Below, piece after piece: positions 52,466 to 63,766 of a DNA stretch of 64,000 bases. The notes under the pieces are model-generated. The model was not told the origin of the DNA. It searched no databases and saw nothing but the letters and a program-made list of their open reading frames with translations. Numbering within the stretch: position 1 is the stretch's first letter; every line of letters starts with the position of its first letter. This DNA comes from Amoebidium appalachense (lineage: Eukaryota > Ichthyosporea), in assembly GCA_963693365.1 (NCBI GenBank), contig CAVNZM010000014.1:6944001-7008000 (forward strand). The letters are read 5' to 3'. Position numbers and translations under genes: made by a program.

Positions 52466-52656
52466 ATTTATTTGGTATTTATCTTTTGGGAGGGCGGGTT
52501 GGGGCGGGGGGAGGGGGGGGGGGGTTGGGCATACGCGGTGGGGTAACACGTGATAAATCACTCAAAGTATTTATTTTTTTAGTATTTATCTTCTGGGAGA
52601 GCAGGTTGGGGCGGGAGGAGGGGGGGGGGGGGGGCATACGCGTGGGGGACACGTGA
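52466..52656. repeat. About 103-base duplication copying the donor edge of RDR exon 5
   Basis: Both copies run TTTGGTATTTATC or TTTAGTATTTATC, then GGGAGRGCRGGTTGGGGCGG, a G run, GCATACGCG and a CACGTGA stretch. The right copy includes the real exon 5 donor (exon end 52640); the left copy carries a diverged version of the same exon end. Confidence 0.85.
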
Positions 52657-52734
52657 GATTGATGATGAGCCACGTTCCGGTGGGTGAGTGCTGGTAGATG
52701 ATCTTCTCATTGAGGTCGCAAAGAGAGATCTGTG

Positions 52735-52774
<40 letters not shown>

Positions 52775-52799
52775 GTGTGTGGGTGTGTGTGTGTGTGTG

Positions 52800-52854
<55 letters not shown>

Positions 52855-53143
52855 GGTGTGTGTGTATTTGTGTGTGTGTGTGTGTGAGCATACGTTTGTG
52901 CGTGTGTATGTATAGGTATGTAACCTTGCACGAATGCTCACACTTTGAATACACAGGTGTGTATGTTGGGGACAAATCAAGACGTCAGAATCTCACCCTG
53001 TGCTTCTAGGACGCACTAAAGTGTGCACAAGTATGCAAACTCCCAAGCAACCTCAGGGGTAGGGTTGCATGCCGCGCACACACAAGCGCACGCACGCGCA
53101 CGGGCATAAACACACACACACACACACACGCGCGCGCGCACGC

Positions 53144-53213
<70 letters not shown>

Positions 53214-53379
53214 GCACATGCATAGGTAACCCACCTGGACCTTGTATTATGCCCCCCGGTGGTTGTAGTACCATATACTTTCCATCCTTCCAGAACAATC
53301 TGAACCCAATCACGTGTGATTAGCTGCAACCCCACCCCCTCCCCCCCAGACCGCTCTTTCCCCAACCACCCCCCCTCCC

Positions 53380-53383
53380 CCTT

Positions 53384-53418
<35 letters not shown>

Positions 53419-53560
53419 AAAAAAGCAACCGGAAAAGAAAGAAAGAAAGAAAGAAAGAAAGAAAAGGGGGGGAAAAAAGAGAGCGGAAAAGAAAAAAGAA
53501 AGACCATGAACGAAAAAGGAGAAACGAAAGAAGAGACAAAGAAAAAAAGGAAGGAGAATA
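53380..53560. repeat. A-rich and GAAA-type low-complexity tract
   Basis: A run near 53384-53416, then GAAA and GAAAA repeats. Inside RDR intron 3; pyrimidine-rich in the sense of that gene and directly before the acceptor of exon 4. Confidence 0.88.
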
Positions 53561-54414
53561 AAACAAGCAGACCAAAATCACCACCCCTTTACCAAACCTG
53601 ACCAATCTATTGAATCATACAAGCAAATACAGTAAGCCGAGCTGCCCGAAAACTAAAAACCCAGCTACATGTTCTATTCTACACTCGTTATCCCGCCACT
53701 TCACTTCGGAAACTCTCCATACAATCCCCCCCCTCCCCCTCCCCCTTCCCCCCCTCCCCCTCCCCCCCCCCCCCAAAAAAAAAAAAAAAAAAAAGAAAGT
53801 AAAAAAAATAAAAAATAAAAAAGAAAGAAAAAAAAAAAGGGGGGGGGGGGGGGGGGGGGGTGGGGGAGGGGGGGAGACTGCCCATATACCCACCCAATGC
53901 TTTTACTCTTTCTACCCGTGTTTCCCCAATCACAACATGCGACATCCACCCCCCTCCCCCCCCCCCCCCCCCCCCCCACACACACACCCATCCACCCATA
54001 CCCACACACACCTACCCATCCACCCTTCCCTCCCAACACACCCCCAACACACACGCGTGCACAACACACACACACACACACGCACACATACACACACACC
54101 TACCCATCCATAACACACCCACCCACACACCCACCCACCCACCCACACACCCACCCACCCACCCACCCAATCACCTTCTCCACCGTCTCCTCCCACTGCA
54201 CCGTCAGCACCCTTGGGCCACTCCACCCCCCCCAGCATGACCGTGCCACCCCCAAACGTCAGCACGGACCCCGCATCGACCTCGTCCAGGTTTGGCTCGT
54301 GTTCGCGGATGTCTACCCGGCTGCACACTAGCGACCCAAACATCAACTGTCTCTGCTCAAACAGCCCTCGAAGTATCTGCGCAAGGGGGGGATGGTGTTT
54401 TTTTTTTTTTTTTT

Positions 54415-54445
<31 letters not shown>

Positions 54446-54873
54446 GGGGGGGATGTCAAAAAAAGAAGAGAATGTAAGACAGAGAGGCAATGTGTTGTAT
54501 ATGCAGGAAGGAGAATACGGACAACCCATCAAATTGCTCCGTTTTAGTTCACCCAAATGAGGCAACAAAGCAAAAAGTTGAGGGAAAAAAGAAAGGGGGC
54601 CAATAATAAGTGGTTAAAAACTTTAAAAAGCAGTCTCCCAACTAGATGTCAAATTTCAGCTTCCACCGACTAACCGATACCATCCACTTTTTCAAGGCCT
54701 TGCTTCAAACCACACAAGCTTCAAGCACACGCACACGCGCATCATGTGACACTAACACAAGCACACACACACACACACGCACACACACGTGCGCGCACAC
54801 ACGCACAAGCACACGCACACGCACACACACACACACACACACATACACACACACACACACACACATACTCACA

Positions 54874-54913
<40 letters not shown>

Positions 54914-55177
54914 GCACACACACACATACACATACACACACACACACGCGCGCGCGCGCGCGCGCACACACACACCTGTGCGCTGTGTGTGGTCATGCTG
55001 ACGTAACCCTCCTGCTTGCTAGCGCCCTCTCTGTCTGTTGCGATGAGCACCTTCATGATGTGCTGGTCCGCATCCTCCAGCCCCCCCTTGCTGCCCAGCT
55101 CCAACCACAGCCGCTCAAGCAGGTGCTTGGCTAGATAGCAATTGGGGAACCCCTTGATAAACACGTCGCAGTAGTGC

Positions 55178-55241
<64 letters not shown>

Positions 55242-56017
55242 CGTGTGTGTCTGCTTGTGCACGTGTGTGTATGTGCCGAGGTGTGTGCAGTTGTCTGTTT
55301 GCCGCGTGCGATATCCTTTGTCAGTCAGTGACCACGCATACACCGCAGACCCGCGGTAAAGTGGATGCGACAACAGAAACACATGCAATTAAACAAGACA
55401 GCCATTATTTTGATTCTTCCTCACTGGCATGGCTAAGATGGCCTAAGCGTATACTTACAGGTATAAACGTATATAGGCACATTGGTAATCTGATGTAGGT
55501 ATACCATCCTGTCTATGGTTACACGAAGAGCTAAGCGGAAGACGTGGGATAAAAGATGGGGAAAAGAATGGTTTCATATGACTGTGCTTCAAATTTCCAC
55601 AACATTAATATTGCTGCGCGACCAATCTCACCTACCCCCAACCCACTGGTTAGAATAGTGGAACTTCAAGACACAGCCTTTCACCTATGACTACAATCGC
55701 AAGTGATATACAGCAAATTTACACGGTGTGCTTTCGTTTTTTCCCTGTACTGAAAAGCGCAGTGCACTCTAAAATGATTCTCAATTTCTAACGTCCAGGT
55801 TTGTACTTATCACATGGTGTGCAGGTGTAGTATTGGCCCATGGGAATGTGTTCAGTGAACCAAGAGTGGCTTTTTTCATGTGCGGGTGTGCGCGTCTACC
55901 TTCGCTACGTGCTCTGTATCTCTCAGTAAGAAGTTGTGTGCATATTGCTTAGTTTTGCCTGTGTGCAAGAGAAAGAGAGAGACAACACACACACGCACAC
56001 AGGTGAGCAGATACATA

Positions 56018-56049
<32 letters not shown>

Positions 56050-56054
<5 letters not shown>

Positions 56055-56155
56055 AGAGGGAGAGAGGGAGAGAGAGAGAGAGAGAGAGGGGGGAGGGGGA
56101 GGGGGAGAGGGAGGGAGGGAGGGGGAGAGAGAGGGGGGGAGGGAGAGAGGGGGGG

Positions 56156-56212
<57 letters not shown>

Positions 56213-56217
56213 GGGGG

Positions 56218-56250
<33 letters not shown>

Positions 56251-56253
56251 GGG

Positions 56254-56286
<33 letters not shown>

Positions 56287-56349
56287 CGCGCGCGCGCGCG
56301 AGAGAGAGGGAGAGAGAGCCTCGGAAAGAGAGGTAGGGGGAGAGGGATA

Positions 56350-56408
<59 letters not shown>

Positions 56409-56410
56409 GC
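56050..56410. repeat. (AG)n, G run, (CG)n and (CA)n composite tract
   Basis: (GA)n from about 56052, a G run near 56203-56249, CGCGCGCG blocks alternating with GAGAGA near 56254-56310, then (CA)n to about 56405 and a further GCGCGC block at the exon 1 donor. It fills the start of RDR intron 1. Confidence 0.92.
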
Positions 56411-58675
56411 GCGCGCCTGCTGTTGCATTCTTCACGTGCCGCTGCAGATCCTTCTGCGTGTCTATCTCCCTCAGTTCCTGCACGTTTCGTAGCCTCTGTT
56501 GCGCGACCACACTCTCATCGTACTCGTCAATTCCCTTTTTCTTCTCTCTCTTCGACGCCATGTTGAGTGATCGAAAAAAACAGGCACAGATATAATATAG
56601 CAGAATAACCGTTTATGGCCACTTGTCCTATGTATGTTTCTATCGTTCGTCAACTTTCCCCCCACAAGAACTCTTTTCTCTTCCCTATAAAGTTTTTGCA
56701 CCACGCAGACAAAACCCACCTACCGATGTCAAGCATATCACCGATAAGTACCTCCCTCTCACGTGTTCTTGATCTCTCACACCGGCTGAGGCGCTGGACA
56801 CATCACCTTACAGCCATGCTCATGCCCCCGCGTGAAAGATTTACCAGTAAAGCATTATTTCATATCTCTAAACATAGGCTATGAAGAACATTATGTGGTG
56901 TAGTCACCGTGTGAGTTAATGTTACTGCTTCAATCGTCAACTTGGGTGGGGAAGAAAAAAGGTGAACAAACCATAGTCGAGTTCGTGCTGCGATGAGCAG
57001 TTGCCATATATGGTAAGTGCGCGGAGAGGGGTAAGTAGTTAGTACATTCCTAACACGAACAGTGCTCGTTTAACGAGGTATGTAGAGCAGCAGAAAAAAT
57101 ATCGATTTCAATCGTCTACAAATTTTCTGCGTATGCTAAATTTTTTCGAGATTTAAATATACCTAAATCATGTGCGTTACTCAAGATCTTCCCTTATTGG
57201 TGCTATTGTCAGTGTCGCATGTCCCAGTTGTTCACGTGGCTCGTGTAACACTTTGCACTCAGATCTGTGCTTTTCGTGCTGGGCTGCTGACCACACGGGG
57301 TGCGAAAACTAAGGCCTCCTACTGGCGAAAACGTGTGCCACACGTCCGCAATGACTTCTGCCGAAGTGAGAGGTGTCTTTCATTGAATATTTCTCTTCAC
57401 CCATTTTAACGATGGCCCAGTGAGTCAGGTTGCTTCTTTTGAGAGGGTTTTCATTTTCCCAAGTATAGCACTTTTGTATGGATTTGTAGCCCTGCAAACG
57501 TTCGGCTGCTGCGCGCAGCTCACAGCAGTGGTCCGGAAATAAGATTGTATACGGTAGAACAACTTCAGAAGTATTACATAGTATGAGCATGATCATCCGT
57601 GACCCGAGGTCACTAGGCATATTTTTATATGTGGTGGATTTTTATGCCCTAAATTAGGGAAAATAGGTGAAAATATCTGGATTTTCACGTTTCGATTACG
57701 TCACGCAACGAGATGCAGAAAAGGACCTAACTTTCAAGGGTGGGAAGGGGTCCCACTCAGGGGACGTGACACTGTGTGTGTGTAGTGCGGCCTTGTCTAT
57801 TCCTACTGCTGTGAGAGTGTGGGGACATCTCCCTTCCGCGGAGTTTCTCGCTTGAGGAGTGGTTTCTTCGACATCTGGTGGCCCACTGCAACTTACGGTG
57901 ACTTCTACATGCTATCTACGCTTCTACGCGAGCTCTTGGCGGTGGGCTGCTGCAACTTCTTCAACTGCTTCTGCGCTGCGTGAGTGGAGGGGTAGCTACT
58001 GGGTCGTCGAGGAGCTTTCCTTGTGGCTGCCGTGTTTCAGCCTTCAGCAGTATGGCAATGACTGGGTTTGCTTGCATGCATTCTGTAGTTGTACATGTAA
58101 CGTTTTCCTGTGTGTCCTGCCACAACTAGGCCACCTTATCAAAGAGTTAGAGACAGCTTAAGCTTCTGCGGGTTTTCTAGGGGACGGGCCCGTGGGGATT
58201 GTTTTCTCGCTCGGATTTGGTCTGCATTGCTCTTTAAAGGACTGACTTGCTTGCTGTGCCCCGGTAGGTCTTGAGGGGGGCCTGTTGGGGGGCAGCAGTA
58301 ATGATGTCTTCTTGCGGAGTGTGGCCTGGTCATCGTCGCTGCATATGACTAGTTGGAGCAAACTAGTTTCACGCATACACGTGCACTTGTACCTTTGCCC
58401 GCTGGTGTCCTTTGGTCACTTGTTGTTTTATTTTTAATTTCATCGCTGTGGCTCTTTCGAAGTCGGTTATTTTGGTGGTCATGTAGCCTGTGGCTGCACG
58501 TTGCCTTCATATCCACTGGACCACTGATCAATAAATCCCAGCCAAGAGAGAACTTTCAAGTACGACGGACCTTCGTGCACAAGCCTAAGATCATTTGAGT
58601 TATTTTTAGTAACGTTGAGAATGGAATGCACGAACACGTAAAGTTTAGAAAGGGCAGTACTGAGTACTGGCACAA

Positions 58676-58677
<2 letters not shown>

Positions 58678-58714
<37 letters not shown>
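58678..58714. repeat. Run of 37 T
   Basis: Uninterrupted T run. Read on the minus strand it is a poly-A run following non-repetitive sequence, so it could mark the 3' end of a retroposed copy, but I see no matching target-site duplication. Confidence 0.9.
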
Positions 58715-58716
<2 letters not shown>

Positions 58717-58985
58717 GTTTCTTGCGAGGCGCCGGCTGGAGTTATTTGCTAGCATGGCTACGCTGCCTGACTTTGGTTTTCGGCTGAGGAATGGGCAAAG
58801 CTGCCAGAGGAAGACAAATAAGCCCTCACCAAAAAATATTTTGATTTCCTTCAAGCGCTCGAAAAGCGGAGTCGGAGGCGGCTGGTAAGAACAGTCTACT
58901 CTCTTCACTGAGTTGGTTTTGTGCTGATGAAAGTGTCTAGAATATGATGTTGCTTCTTTTTGTAACAATTGGGGTCTCTGGTCTG

Positions 58986-59518
58986 CTACTTACAAGATCT
59001 TCCTTAACCCGTCTCCTTGCAGTCGGTCCAACATTAATCTTAACATCTTAGTTCCTTCTAATACTGCTACTTACAAGATCTTCTTTAACCCGTCTCCATA
59101 CAGTCGGTCCAACATTTATACGAACATCTTAATCACCATCTTAATCCATCACCTAAGACCCGTCTCCTTGCAGTCGGTCCAACATAAATCTTAACATAAA
59201 ATCACCTAGAAGAGGAAATAGGCCACCCTACAAAAACGATCTCTTCTCTACTCTCGTCTTTTTGTAGGGTGGCCTATTAATTTAGGAGTTAACTTGCAGG
59301 ATTTTTACTGTTAGTAGGAATATTATGTTGAACCGACTGCAAGGAGACGGGTCGGTGTAACGATTCATGTTTTAGGATGGTGATAAAGATTTTAGTTTTA
59401 GGATGGTGATATAGATTTTAGTTTCAAGGATGGTGATAAAGATGTTAAGATTAATGTTGGACCGACTGCATGCAAGGAGACGGGTCTTAGGTGATGGATT
59501 AAGATGGTGATTAAGATT
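58986..59518. mobile_element. Foldback-like inverted-repeat element
   Basis: A 20-base perfect hairpin stem lies at the centre: 59217-59236 pairs with 59259-59278. Around it, outer arms of about 80 bases (59118-59197 and about 59437-59518) are inverted copies of each other with a 4-base difference. The left side also carries direct copies of ACCCGTCTCCTTGCAGTCGG at about 59007, 59088 and 59157; the right side has inverted copies near 59325 and 59454. No protein frame is present. This looks like a non-autonomous foldback or MITE-type element. Confidence 0.65.
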
Positions 59519-60521
59519 TTAGTTTTACTGCCCAGGCGTTTTGCTGTTTGCGTCTTTCCCAATTTCATTGTCACCAAACCTGGAGAAGTTCGCTCCTCTT
59601 TTAACGCAGATTATTCTCTAATACAAATCTACACCAACTGACCAAGCTTGTGCCAGCCAGAGCTTCCTTTTAAATCCTGGTTTCGGGCATTCCTGCCGTC
59701 GTTCTGTTCGTGGCAGTTTTCATGTGGAACCTCACCCATCCCATCATCATCCTCGCAAGGGCTTGTGCAAACCGACTTGTTAACAACTGCTGCAACTTCA
59801 TCGACCGTCGACACAACTCCGCCTCACGAGCACAGAGGACCACACCTACGTAAGCGCGCTGCGAAAACGAATTCAGTAACAGGATGAAGTTGTAGCTAAG
59901 TGACCACTCATTTCCTCCGTTCTACTGTTCTTTTCAGGAATCCTCTGGCGCTAGGTCGTCAACAAAGTCGATTCTTCAACATCTCGTCTCAACGTGTCTT
60001 GGCCTCACAAGCACAGATGAATATGTTTTTTCATAGCGAGCTTAGGTAATTGCAGGAGTTCAGTGCAAGATTTTTGCAAATCAATGCAAAAGTTCTTGCC
60101 GAGTAAGCGAACAGACTGCAACTTCCCCACTTTGTCTGAAGACACTTCGGCCTCTTTGTGTCTTCGGATCTGTTGCGTTTCGATGTGGCCACACAACGAG
60201 TTGACAAAGTTTATGGAATGTGTACTTCTTTGTAGGATGAGAAGAAAATAGACTGAGCTGCCTAGCTTAGTGATCAGTTTTCAAGCTTGACATGGCACCG
60301 TATGGCACCTGGCTGTTAGACACACGTTGCCTGGAGGGGGAGGGAGGGGGGGGGGGGGGGGGGTAGCAGAGTGTGCTATACCAGCTCATAACGGCCTGCA
60401 GCTTCGGTTTGTTGAAACGTGCCCAATAGAGGTGGGGTGTCTGCTGAGGTGGTGACGGGTTTTGGGTCGATGGTGTGGTGTTGGTGGTGGTGTCGGAGGG
60501 TGGGCAGGAAGGGTGGGGTGG

Positions 60522-60768
60522 GTGGGGGGGGGGGGGGGGGGGGGGGGGGGGGAGGGGGGGGCCGGAGGGGGGAGGGGAATGGCATTGCAACGTGCAATTG
60601 GTTGGATGAATTGGTAGTGTAAATCTTGTAGTAGTTACGATATATTTATTCATCCATGCTTTTGGAATTTCATCCGATCATATTGTCTTTAGAGTCCCCC
60701 CTTTTTTTTTTTTTTTTTTTTTTTCCCCGTTTTTCGGTGTGTGTGGGTTGGTGGTGGTGGTTGGGGAG

Positions 60769-60828
<60 letters not shown>
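60522..60828. repeat. Long G runs including 57 consecutive G
   Basis: A G run near 60522-60552, a T run near 60704-60724, and G at 60772-60828. Short ordinary sequence separates them. Confidence 0.93.
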
Positions 60829-60829
<1 letters not shown>

Positions 60830-61058
60830 TTGGGTTCGCAGCTAGCTGGTCATTAATGTTTTAGATCAGGGTACATCGTCAGGCTGCCCAAAAAGGGCAA
60901 CATATAGAGAAGTGTGTGGTGATTGGCCGTCTCACGTCACCGGGTGGTTCATATGTGAATGTATATCGTACGTAGTACTAATATAAAAAAATGTACACGT
61001 GTACACAAAACACAGACATGTAGACTCTGGTTCAGGTGGTGTCTCCTTAAACCCCCCT

Positions 61059-61096
<38 letters not shown>

Positions 61097-61139
61097 GGCC
61101 CCCCGCCCGCCCCCCCTCCCCCAACACACACACACACGT

Positions 61140-61183
<44 letters not shown>

Positions 61184-61601
61184 GCGCGCACAGATGCGTG
61201 TTGCCCACTGGGCACGCATACAACAGTCACCACCGCCACCACAGCACACGAACACACACACACAACTCGCCGCCACAACCCCCACGCGTACGTTCTCACC
61301 ACCTCAGGTGCACGTGCACATCTTCACACACACACGTACGTGGTGGGCGATGCTGACCAGCCGGGCCGCTGCCTACAATATAGCTACAACATATGCAAAG
61401 GAACCATTTAAGCGTGGAAAAATCTAAATTTGGGCAAACAACTAATTGAAGGCGCAAGGATAAGACCCTGGGCCCCGGGGGGGGGGGGGGAGGGGGGGGG
61501 GGAAGGGGGGAATGCAGTGGTGTACATGTGTGACACTGTGTATGCATGTGTGTGTGTGTGTGTGTGTTGATGTGTGTGTGTTTGTGTGTGTGTGTGTATA
61601 T

Positions 61602-61651
61602 GTATGTAGCACGGCCCTCTGAACACGTGTTCAGAGGGCCGTGGTATGTAG
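61602..61651. mobile_element. 34-base perfect palindrome flanked by an 8-base direct repeat
   Basis: 61610-61643 is a loop-free perfect palindrome: arm CACGGCCCTCTGAACAC (17 bases) followed at once by its reverse complement. It is flanked on both sides by GTATGTAG (61602-61609 and 61644-61651). That is the pattern expected of a tiny inverted-repeat insertion with an 8-base target-site duplication. Confidence 0.6.
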
Positions 61652-62123
61652 CCCTACTGACACTCCATGTGACCATGCACGTGCTGATCACATCCCTACT
61701 ACGACGCATTGGGCTACGGCCAATCACATTCGTTCATGCCGCCAGTCAATGGCGCCATATTTGGCAGGTGCCTATGTACCATATTTGGCAAGTGCCTATG
61801 TACATGCCTGTGTGGGTGCTTGCTTCATACAATGTGCCATTCTTGGCCAAACTACTCACGTCCCCCCCCCCCCCCCCCCCCCCCCAACCCCCTTCTTTCT
61901 TTCCCGCTCTAACTATCCGAAAATGCACAACTGACCCGAAATGTTAACACGAAGACGAACATGGTCACCAGACAAACCCAACTATTGTAAGAAAATGTTG
62001 CTAGTGGGTGTTGCATTCGGAGACACGAAAAAGCCTAAGCCTAAGCAAACACAGGGAACTTCCACATTTAAAAAAAACAACAGTATCGAATTAATCCCCC
62101 CCCCCCCCCCCCCCCCCCCATTT

Positions 62124-62227
62124 TTAGTAGAGGTCGCTGCTCTCGACTCTTCTCATCAGCAGATACAGTTTAGCGTCTTGCTCAATCCCCTGCAAACATA
62201 CCCCAACAAGAATGATCAGATATGGTT

Positions 62228-62264
<37 letters not shown>

Positions 62265-62403
62265 ACATCCCCCCAAACGCACACGCACACACGCACACCA
62301 ACCCACATACACAAGCAACCAAACAAATAAACGAAAAAGCACACACACACCCATACACCCGCACACATACACACTTTCTCTCTCTCCCTCCCCCTCCCCC
62401 CCC

Positions 62404-62436
<33 letters not shown>

Positions 62437-63112
62437 CCCCCCCCCCCCCTCTCAACCCCACACGGCCATATTATCACCCCCATATAAACCACCACCATCC
62501 ACCCCCCCACAACCACCCAAAACACAAACCACCACTCGCACACATACCTTCCCTCCAACCAACAAATCCATCGAGCACATACACACTAATCAACACGAAC
62601 ACCACTGCAAAAATCCAGGGGTAATCCGTGCACACACACACACGCACGTACACATGCACCACACCCATTCACATGTACATATATGCACACACGTCCATGC
62701 ACACACAAGCACACATATCTCACACATGCACGCACACCCGTGCACACACACACACATGTGCACACCACCGTATGTACTTATACGGTGTACAGAACAGGAA
62801 CCCCCGTCTTCACAAACCAAACGATAACTTGCAAACCAACAGACACACACGCCACAGACACAGCCTGAATCCAACGGCATCTCTACACAATGGAGAAAGG
62901 TAGAACATGCGCGTTGGGGTGGGGGTGGGGGGTGGGGGGATGGGGGCAGCACGGAGGCCTAAAGGGGGTTGGGGGGGGGGGGGGTGGGGGGGGGGGGGGT
63001 CGGGGGCACGCCAAGCATGCATAGCAGATGCGCTGGGCAAGTAGACGGAGAGGAAACTAATGAATTGGAGCATCACTGTGGAAGGTGTGTGTGTGTGTGC
63101 AAATGCATGCCA

Positions 63113-63164
<52 letters not shown>

Positions 63165-63766
63165 ATGTGTACATGCGTGCGCATGTGAGCCTGTGTGTGT
63201 GTACATGTGCCTGCTTGCCTGTAATGTGTCCCTGTGTGTGCATTGTGTCTGTATGTGCACATGCATGTGCCTGGATGCCTGTGTTTTTGAGGCTGTGTGC
63301 CTGTATGCCTGTGTCTATGAGCCTGTGTATGTCTGTGCCCTTGAGTGCCTGTGTATTCTTCCTGTGTGTGTGCGCCTGTGTCAACTGTGTATTCCTGTGC
63401 CTGTGTGTCTGTGCGCCTGTGTGCCTGTGTATTTCCGTGTCTGTGTGCCTGTGCCTGCCTGTGTACCTTATCCTCGTATCTGTGTTTCTGTGGGTGTGCT
63501 TGTGCCTGTGTGTGTGTGCCTGTGCCTGTGCCTGTGTGTGTGCTTGTGCCTGTGCCTGTGTGTGTGCTTGTGCCTGTGCCTGTGCACATGTGCACACTCT
63601 CACCTGCAGGTTCCTAGCATCCCCCCTCAGGCACATCAGCAGTCCCCCGTAGCTCACATACACTGCCAGCTTATCTTTCTCCTCCTCATCTAGACGGTAC
63701 ACCCGCCCATACATCACATACTCGAACTTATCTGCTAGGGTGGCACGCATCTGGGGGTCGTACTCC
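62124..63766 (-). CDS. RPB8: RPB8, common subunit of RNA polymerases I, II and III (3' part only)
   Basis: Two exons on the minus strand: 63604-63766 and 62124-62189, ending TAA. The upstream exons lie beyond the right edge of the window. The visible 75 or so residues carry the C-terminal half of RPB8: [16 protein letters not shown], an acidic loop (DEEEKDK), then [18 protein letters not shown] and a last exon with [11 protein letters not shown]. The [13 protein letters not shown] and YLLM motifs are highly conserved in this OB-fold subunit, which sits at the edge of all three nuclear polymerases. Phase joins exactly (exon ends CAG, next begins GGG). The 1.4-kb intron between them is mostly CA and TG repeat and C and G runs. 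The 5' side of the visible exon enters with one base, so the preceding exon ends in phase 2. Confidence 0.94.
63100..63590. repeat. (TG)n passing into TGTGCCTG-type repeat
   Basis: TG repeat at about 63115-63163, then about 400 bases of degenerate GTGTGCCTGTGC units, with a regular (CCTGTG)n stretch at about 63495-63590. In the RPB8 sense this is CA-rich sequence just downstream of a donor. Confidence 0.9.

Larger units (their letters stand above)
44818..56561 (-). pseudogene. Decaying RNA-dependent RNA polymerase gene of the RNA-silencing (RDR) type
   Basis: Minus-strand exons in order: 56417-56561, 54976-55178, 54175-54376, 53279-53323, 52640-52729, 52173-52290, 51408 to about 51625, 50699-51015, 49892-50107, 49239-49448, 48138-48425, 46962-47093, then a last exon from 45087. 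RDR hallmarks: an RRM-like start (DVFIKGFPNCYLAKHLLERL), DFTSSNSIGQ, AIVTPTRICV then SNRILRKY and RVVFADENF, FLGFSSSQLRQRSTWF, AARIGQCFSGT, YIFSDGVGQIS, PSAYQVRLGGAKGV, LRPSMIKFES, YKPAFLNRQLVIIL, and a C-terminal SFPWVVSSILCDIKR. Such enzymes copy RNA into double strands for silencing. Lesions: exon 3 has one surplus base (G8 run); the exon 7 acceptor AG is missing; exon 8 lacks one base (GGGG); in-frame TAA in exon 9 (50072-50074) and exon 12 (47015-47017); exon 11 has one surplus base (CCCC). No exon for the catalytic DLDGD motif lies between 46962 and 45087. Introns are retained, so this is a decayed gene copy, not a retrocopy. Confidence 0.9.
56562..62123. other. Spacer between RDR remnant and RPB8
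   Basis: About 5.5 kb. 56600-58650 and 59530-60300 are ordinary sequence without a recognisable gene. The rest holds a T run, a foldback inverted repeat, long G runs, CA repeats near 61128-61182 and a short perfect palindrome, listed separately. Open frames of 60-100 residues here have no recognisable motif. Confidence 0.6.

Noticed and set aside
44818-56561. RDR remnant as an inserted viral RNA polymerase
   Set aside because: Its motifs and RRM-like start are those of cellular RNA-silencing RDR proteins, and it has many spliceosomal introns.
57859-58161. 100-residue open frame in the RDR-RPB8 spacer
   Set aside because: No recognisable motif, odd composition (rich in Ser, Cys, Trp) and no splice or context support.
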